In this document: piece by piece, positions 3,917 through 6,830 of the stretch
How positions within the stretch are numbered: the stretch's first letter is position 1
How the letters are laid out: every line of letters starts with the position of its first letter
NCBI GenBank assembly: GCA_017475845.1
Contig: JAFVEU010000233.1
Span: 1 to 6,830 of the forward strand
Direction: 5' to 3'
DNA length: 6,830 nt
From: Lachnospiraceae bacterium
Lineage (GTDB): Bacteria; Bacillota; Clostridia; Lachnospirales; Lachnospiraceae
Translations under genes and position numbers: made by a program
The notes under the pieces: model-generated
Seen by the model: only the letters and a program-made list of their open reading frames with translations
Told to the model about the DNA's origin: nothing
Database searches by the model: none

Positions 3917-6830
3917 ATGGGAATATCAAGGAAAAAGGGCATCAATAACAGGACTCTTCCGGTGATCATCGCTTTATCACTGTTTCTTTCACAATGCTTT
4001 TCCTTTCAGGCATTTGGGGAGACAAAGGTAAGTGTACCCGAGGACTCCCCTGCACCCTATGTTGAGGGAGAGGCCATAGTCTGCCTGCAGCCGGAGGAAG
4101 CGAGTGAAATGAGGATACTCTCATCCACAAAAGGGCTTTTCGATGCAGAGCCGAAGGCGGACAGTGAATTTCTTATGGATGTGAGTGACGGAGTAAATGC
4201 CCTGTCAAAGGAAGAGAAGGGCAGCGCATCCATTGCTGCCGCCGGGTTGAATACTTCAAAAAAGACCATTTTGAAGCTGGTGAGATCGGATTCCCTTTCC
4301 ACAGAAGAATTGATAAGGCTCTACTCCGGGAAAAAGGGAGTGCTTTTTGCAGAGCCGAATTACATACATAAGGCAGAAACTGTCCCGGTTCAGACGGAGG
4401 TGCTTCCTGCCGCGGATCATGAGCCGGAGATCCTCCTCGCCACGCCGACACAGTCCGGACAGATTGATTACAGGGAGGATCAGTATGCCTTTGGAAACGG
4501 CGAAGGAGGGATTGATGTTCCTAAATGGGGTGTGAGTTCCAATAAAAACGCCGAAGGAGTGGTGGTTGCGGTACTTGACACCGGTGTCGACTATGAAAAC
4601 GAAGATCTTAAGGATGTGATGTGGGATGAGGGACTTGAACACCCTGAGCTCACTGCTCTTGGGGGAGGAAAGTACGGCATTAACAGCGGATACGAATACT
4701 ATGAAGGAGATAACCCCACACCTAAGAGTGATCCTATGGATATCTATGGGCATGGGTCGCACTGCGCGGGAATAATAGCTGCGGCCTGGAATGATTACGG
4801 TGTAAGCGGAGCCGCCAACGGGGCCAGAATAATGGCAATTAAACAAAGCATTAACGATTATGGTAATTCTTCCGATGCTACCGTAATGATGGGATACAAT
4901 TACATCCTAACGGCAAAGAGGGCGGGAGTAAATGTGGCCGTCGTCAATTGCTCCTTTGGAGGATATGATGTGAACAGTACAGTTCAGTTTTTTTGCATGA
5001 AAACATTTGGGGAAAACGGGATAACAGTCTGCTTTGCTTCAGGAAATGCCAATGCAGACCATGATGTGGTCGGTGAAGAAACTGTATTGTTACAGAATAT
5101 CCCTTCAGTTATCAATGTAGATTCCTCGGATAGGGAAGGGAAGAAAAGCAGTTTCTCGGACTACGGGTTAAGAACCACGCACATTTACGCCCCGGGAAGC
5201 GAGATCATTTCAACCATTGTCAGGGCAAAGGCTTCACCCGTAACTGATAAAAATGTGTCAAAGCCTGTGAGTGTTTCCGGAAAAGAGCTCTATGATGATT
5301 TTTCCTCTGCAGAACCGAAGGCATTTATCTATGAAGCAAATGGGGGAAACGGCACAAAGATAAGAAGAGAAAACGGTGAACTCATCATTAGCGGAACAGA
5401 TGTGAAGCAGCCCCCTGATGAGGTCACAAAGGAAACCTTTGCGGAAGGCGAAGAAGATAAATTTGTATTATTTACGCTGAAGTTAAATGAGAAGAAGCTT
5501 GATCCTCATCCGAAGAACAGTAAATATCATCTTATATTTAACAGACGAGGTGACGGAAGCGGCCTGTTATTCCTGCAGGTATACGTAAAGACCAAAGAGG
5601 GTAAATGGGAGAGACCAAACCTCACTCCCAATATGGAACATGAGCTTTCATATGATCAGTATCCTCTTGACCGGAGCCTCAATGGAAACGAGTTTGATCT
5701 TGAGGATCTTCAGATCCGGTTTGTACTAAATAACTCGGATGGATGCGACTTTGAGGAAGCAGCTCTGGGGGAAATGTGGATAACGGACTGCGGAGGATTC
5801 CCCTACGATTATAACAGCGGAACCTCTATGGCAGCGCCCGCGGTAGTCGGGGAAGTGGCGATCCTTGCCGGAAGCTTTCCGGAAGACAGCGCAGCTAAAA
5901 GGGCAGCACGGGTGCTTGCCGGAGCAAAGGCAAATAATAATCTGGCAGGTACCTGTATCACAGGAGGACAGGCAAATGTGAGGAATGCCCTTGATGAAAA
6001 CAGATATACTCCGGTCATTAATTCACTTTTTGTGCAGGATGACGGTCTTCATATCGAAGGATATTTCTTCGGGGATAAGGAAAGTACAGGTGTCAGTATC
6101 CGGCAGGGAGACAGGGATTGGTCAACAGCGGACGGAACTCTTGATATCATCTCTGTAAAAAAGGATCCTGAGGATAAGGATCACCGTGAGATCCTTCTTA
6201 AAGTTCCGGAGGGAATGGATAACAGAGAGGCAAAAGTCACTGTTTCCGACAGTAAAAAAGAGACAGGCCGGAGAGATTATACGAGGATCCTTACACCCCT
6301 TGATCCTGAGCTTCTGCTTCCGGAGAATGAAAACCTGTACAAGAGGATCAATATAGACAATGAAGCACTGAAAGATGTTCAGCTATATAACACAACCGTG
6401 CTGAACGGTACAATTTTCTTTTTGGGTGTTGATCTCATAAATGATTGTTACGCGACCTTAGCTTATAAGAATAAAAAAATTGAAAAAATGGAAAGACCGT
6501 TAACAGGTTGGGGAAATATTGCCGAATATGACGGTAAATTATTATATTTCGAATATCTAAATCCGGGAGATCTGATCGTTGAAGATCCGGAAGGAGAAGC
6601 TGATGTGATCGAATTTGTTCCCGATAAACCTGAAAAACCGGATCCCGGGGTTCCTGAATGGGTTTATGAAGTGCCGGACAAAAATGATTACAGAATAGAT
6701 CTTTATTATGACGGAAAGGATATTTATCTTTTAAGGCTGCATTATGAACCGGAACCTGATACGGATGGGAAACAGGCGTATAGTGCCCTGTACACCCTTG
6801 ATCCCCTTACGGGAAGGGGAACGTACAAAG
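3917..6830 (+). CDS. Secreted subtilisin-like (S8) serine protease with inserted and C-terminal beta-rich domains, 3' end missing
   Basis: The frame is open from 3917 to the window end, 971 codons so far. Residues 1-34 form a signal peptide (basic MGISRKKGINNR, hydrophobic core, likely cut after QAFG), so the protein is exported. Residues ~45-155 look like an I9-type propeptide ending in AEPNYI (145-150). The catalytic domain has Asp221 (VLDTGVD), His279 (GHGSHCAG), oxyanion Asn377 (ASGN) and Ser637 (SGTSMAAP), a complete active set. Cys283, four residues after the catalytic His, matches the HGTHC pattern of proteinase K-type thiol-dependent subtilases. Asn377 and Ser637 are 260 residues apart, against 66 in subtilisin, because a ~190-residue domain (about 436-628) is inserted. 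After the catalytic domain come an IPT/TIG-like domain (~698-777), a beta-rich region with Kelch-like patterns (~821 onward), and a Pro/Asp/Glu-rich linker near 899-925. Surface retention cannot be judged because the C-terminus is missing. Its substrate is unknown. Confidence 0.93.
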   Translation, partial: MGISRKKGINNRTLPVIIALSLFLSQCFSFQAFGETKVSVPEDSPAPYVEGEAIVCLQPEEASEMRILSSTKGLFDAEPKADSEFLMDVSDGVNALSKEEKGSASIAAAGLNTSKKTILKLVRSDSLSTEELIRLYSGKKGVLFAEPNYIHKAETVPVQTEVLPAADHEPEILLATPTQSGQIDYREDQYAFGNGEGGIDVPKWGVSSNKNAEGVVVAVLDTGVDYENEDLKDVMWDEGLEHPELTALGGGKYGINSGYEYYEGDNPTPKSDPMDIYGHGSHCAGIIAAAWNDYGVSGAANGARIMAIKQSINDYGNSSDATVMMGYNYILTAKRAGVNVAVVNCSFGGYDVNSTVQFFCMKTFGENGITVCFASGNANADHDVVGEETVLLQNIPSVINVDSSDREGKKSSFSDYGLRTTHIYAPGSEIISTIVRAKASPVTDKNVSKPVSVSGKELYDDFSSAEPKAFIYEANGGNGTKIRRENGELIISGTDVKQPPDEVTKETFAEGEEDKFVLFTLKLNEKKLDPHPKNSKYHLIFNRRGDGSGLLFLQVYVKTKEGKWERPNLTPNMEHELSYDQYPLDRSLNGNEFDLEDLQIRFVLNNSDGCDFEEAALGEMWITDCGGFPYDYNSGTSMAAPAVVGEVAILAGSFPEDSAAKRAARVLAGAKANNNLAGTCITGGQANVRNALDENRYTPVINSLFVQDDGLHIEGYFFGDKESTGVSIRQGDRDWSTADGTLDIISVKKDPEDKDHREILLKVPEGMDNREAKVTVSDSKKETGRRDYTRILTPLDPELLLPENENLYKRINIDNEALKDVQLYNTTVLNGTIFFLGVDLINDCYATLAYKNKKIEKMERPLTGWGNIAEYDGKLLYFEYLNPGDLIVEDPEGEADVIEFVPDKPEKPDPGVPEWVYEVPDKNDYRIDLYYDGKDIYLLRLHYEPEPDTDGKQAYSALYTLDPLTGRGTYK

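Noticed and set aside
3974..4000. Possible lipoprotein lipobox at Cys27 of the subtilase signal peptide
   Set aside because: The residues before the Cys are LSQ, and Gln at -1 does not fit the lipobox (Gly, Ala or Ser expected). A normal signal peptidase I site after QAFG fits better.
4256..4846. A 196-codon minus-strand open frame opposite the subtilase
   Set aside because: It is antisense to the propeptide and catalytic Asp/His regions of a well-supported protease, with no motif of its own.
1..6830. CRISPR arrays, tRNA/rRNA genes, insertion sequences, riboswitches or a novel defence system
   Set aside because: I saw no regularly spaced repeats, no transposase or terminal inverted repeats, no conserved RNA motifs, and no defence-type domains. 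The window is explained by metabolic and secreted-protease genes plus one gene remnant.

Overview
The window reads as chromosomal DNA of an anaerobic member of the Bacillota, most likely Clostridia and perhaps Lachnospiraceae-like. The grounds are strong purine-rich ribosome binding sites (AGGAGG, AAGGAG), tight gene spacing, moderate GC, frequent AGG/AGA/ATA codons, and a fumarate-reductase pair of a type typical of anaerobes. The taxonomic placement is an inference from style and gene content, because no marker gene is present.

Layout, all on the + strand. (1) Positions 1-1058 hold the 3' part of a DAACS/SLC1-family cation-coupled carboxylate or amino-acid symporter; its start lies before the window. 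(2) A 147-base gap follows with a weak terminator-like element and a small hairpin. (3) Positions 1206-3510 hold a translationally coupled pair: an FrdA/SdhA-type flavoprotein and an FrdB/SdhB-type three-cluster iron-sulfur subunit, overlapping by 11 bases. No membrane-anchor gene follows. (4) Positions 3556-3855 hold a 5'-truncated remnant of an ABC-transporter ATPase. (5) From 3917 to the window end runs a large secreted subtilisin-like (S8) serine protease, still open at position 6830 after 971 codons.

The transporter and fumarate-reductase genes could form a carboxylate-respiration or redox-balancing module: uptake of a C4 acid or related compound, then reduction of fumarate in the cytoplasm. 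The catalytic residues of the flavoprotein and all eleven cluster-ligand cysteines of the iron-sulfur subunit are present. Two details complicate the simple picture. The flavoprotein has Glu where covalently flavinylated homologues have the FAD-linking His. The transporter keeps the family's sodium-site residues but lacks the usual substrate-contacting Asp, Arg and Thr of transmembrane segment 8.

The protease appears to be a separate unit. It has a signal peptide, an I9-like propeptide, a complete Asp/His/Asn/Ser set, a roughly 190-residue domain inserted just before the catalytic serine, and C-terminal beta-rich modules. The ABC remnant between the two units suggests a past deletion or rearrangement. 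I see no rRNA, tRNA, CRISPR array, insertion sequence or recognisable defence system. The most unusual items are the protease's inserted domain and the residue substitutions in the transporter and flavoprotein.
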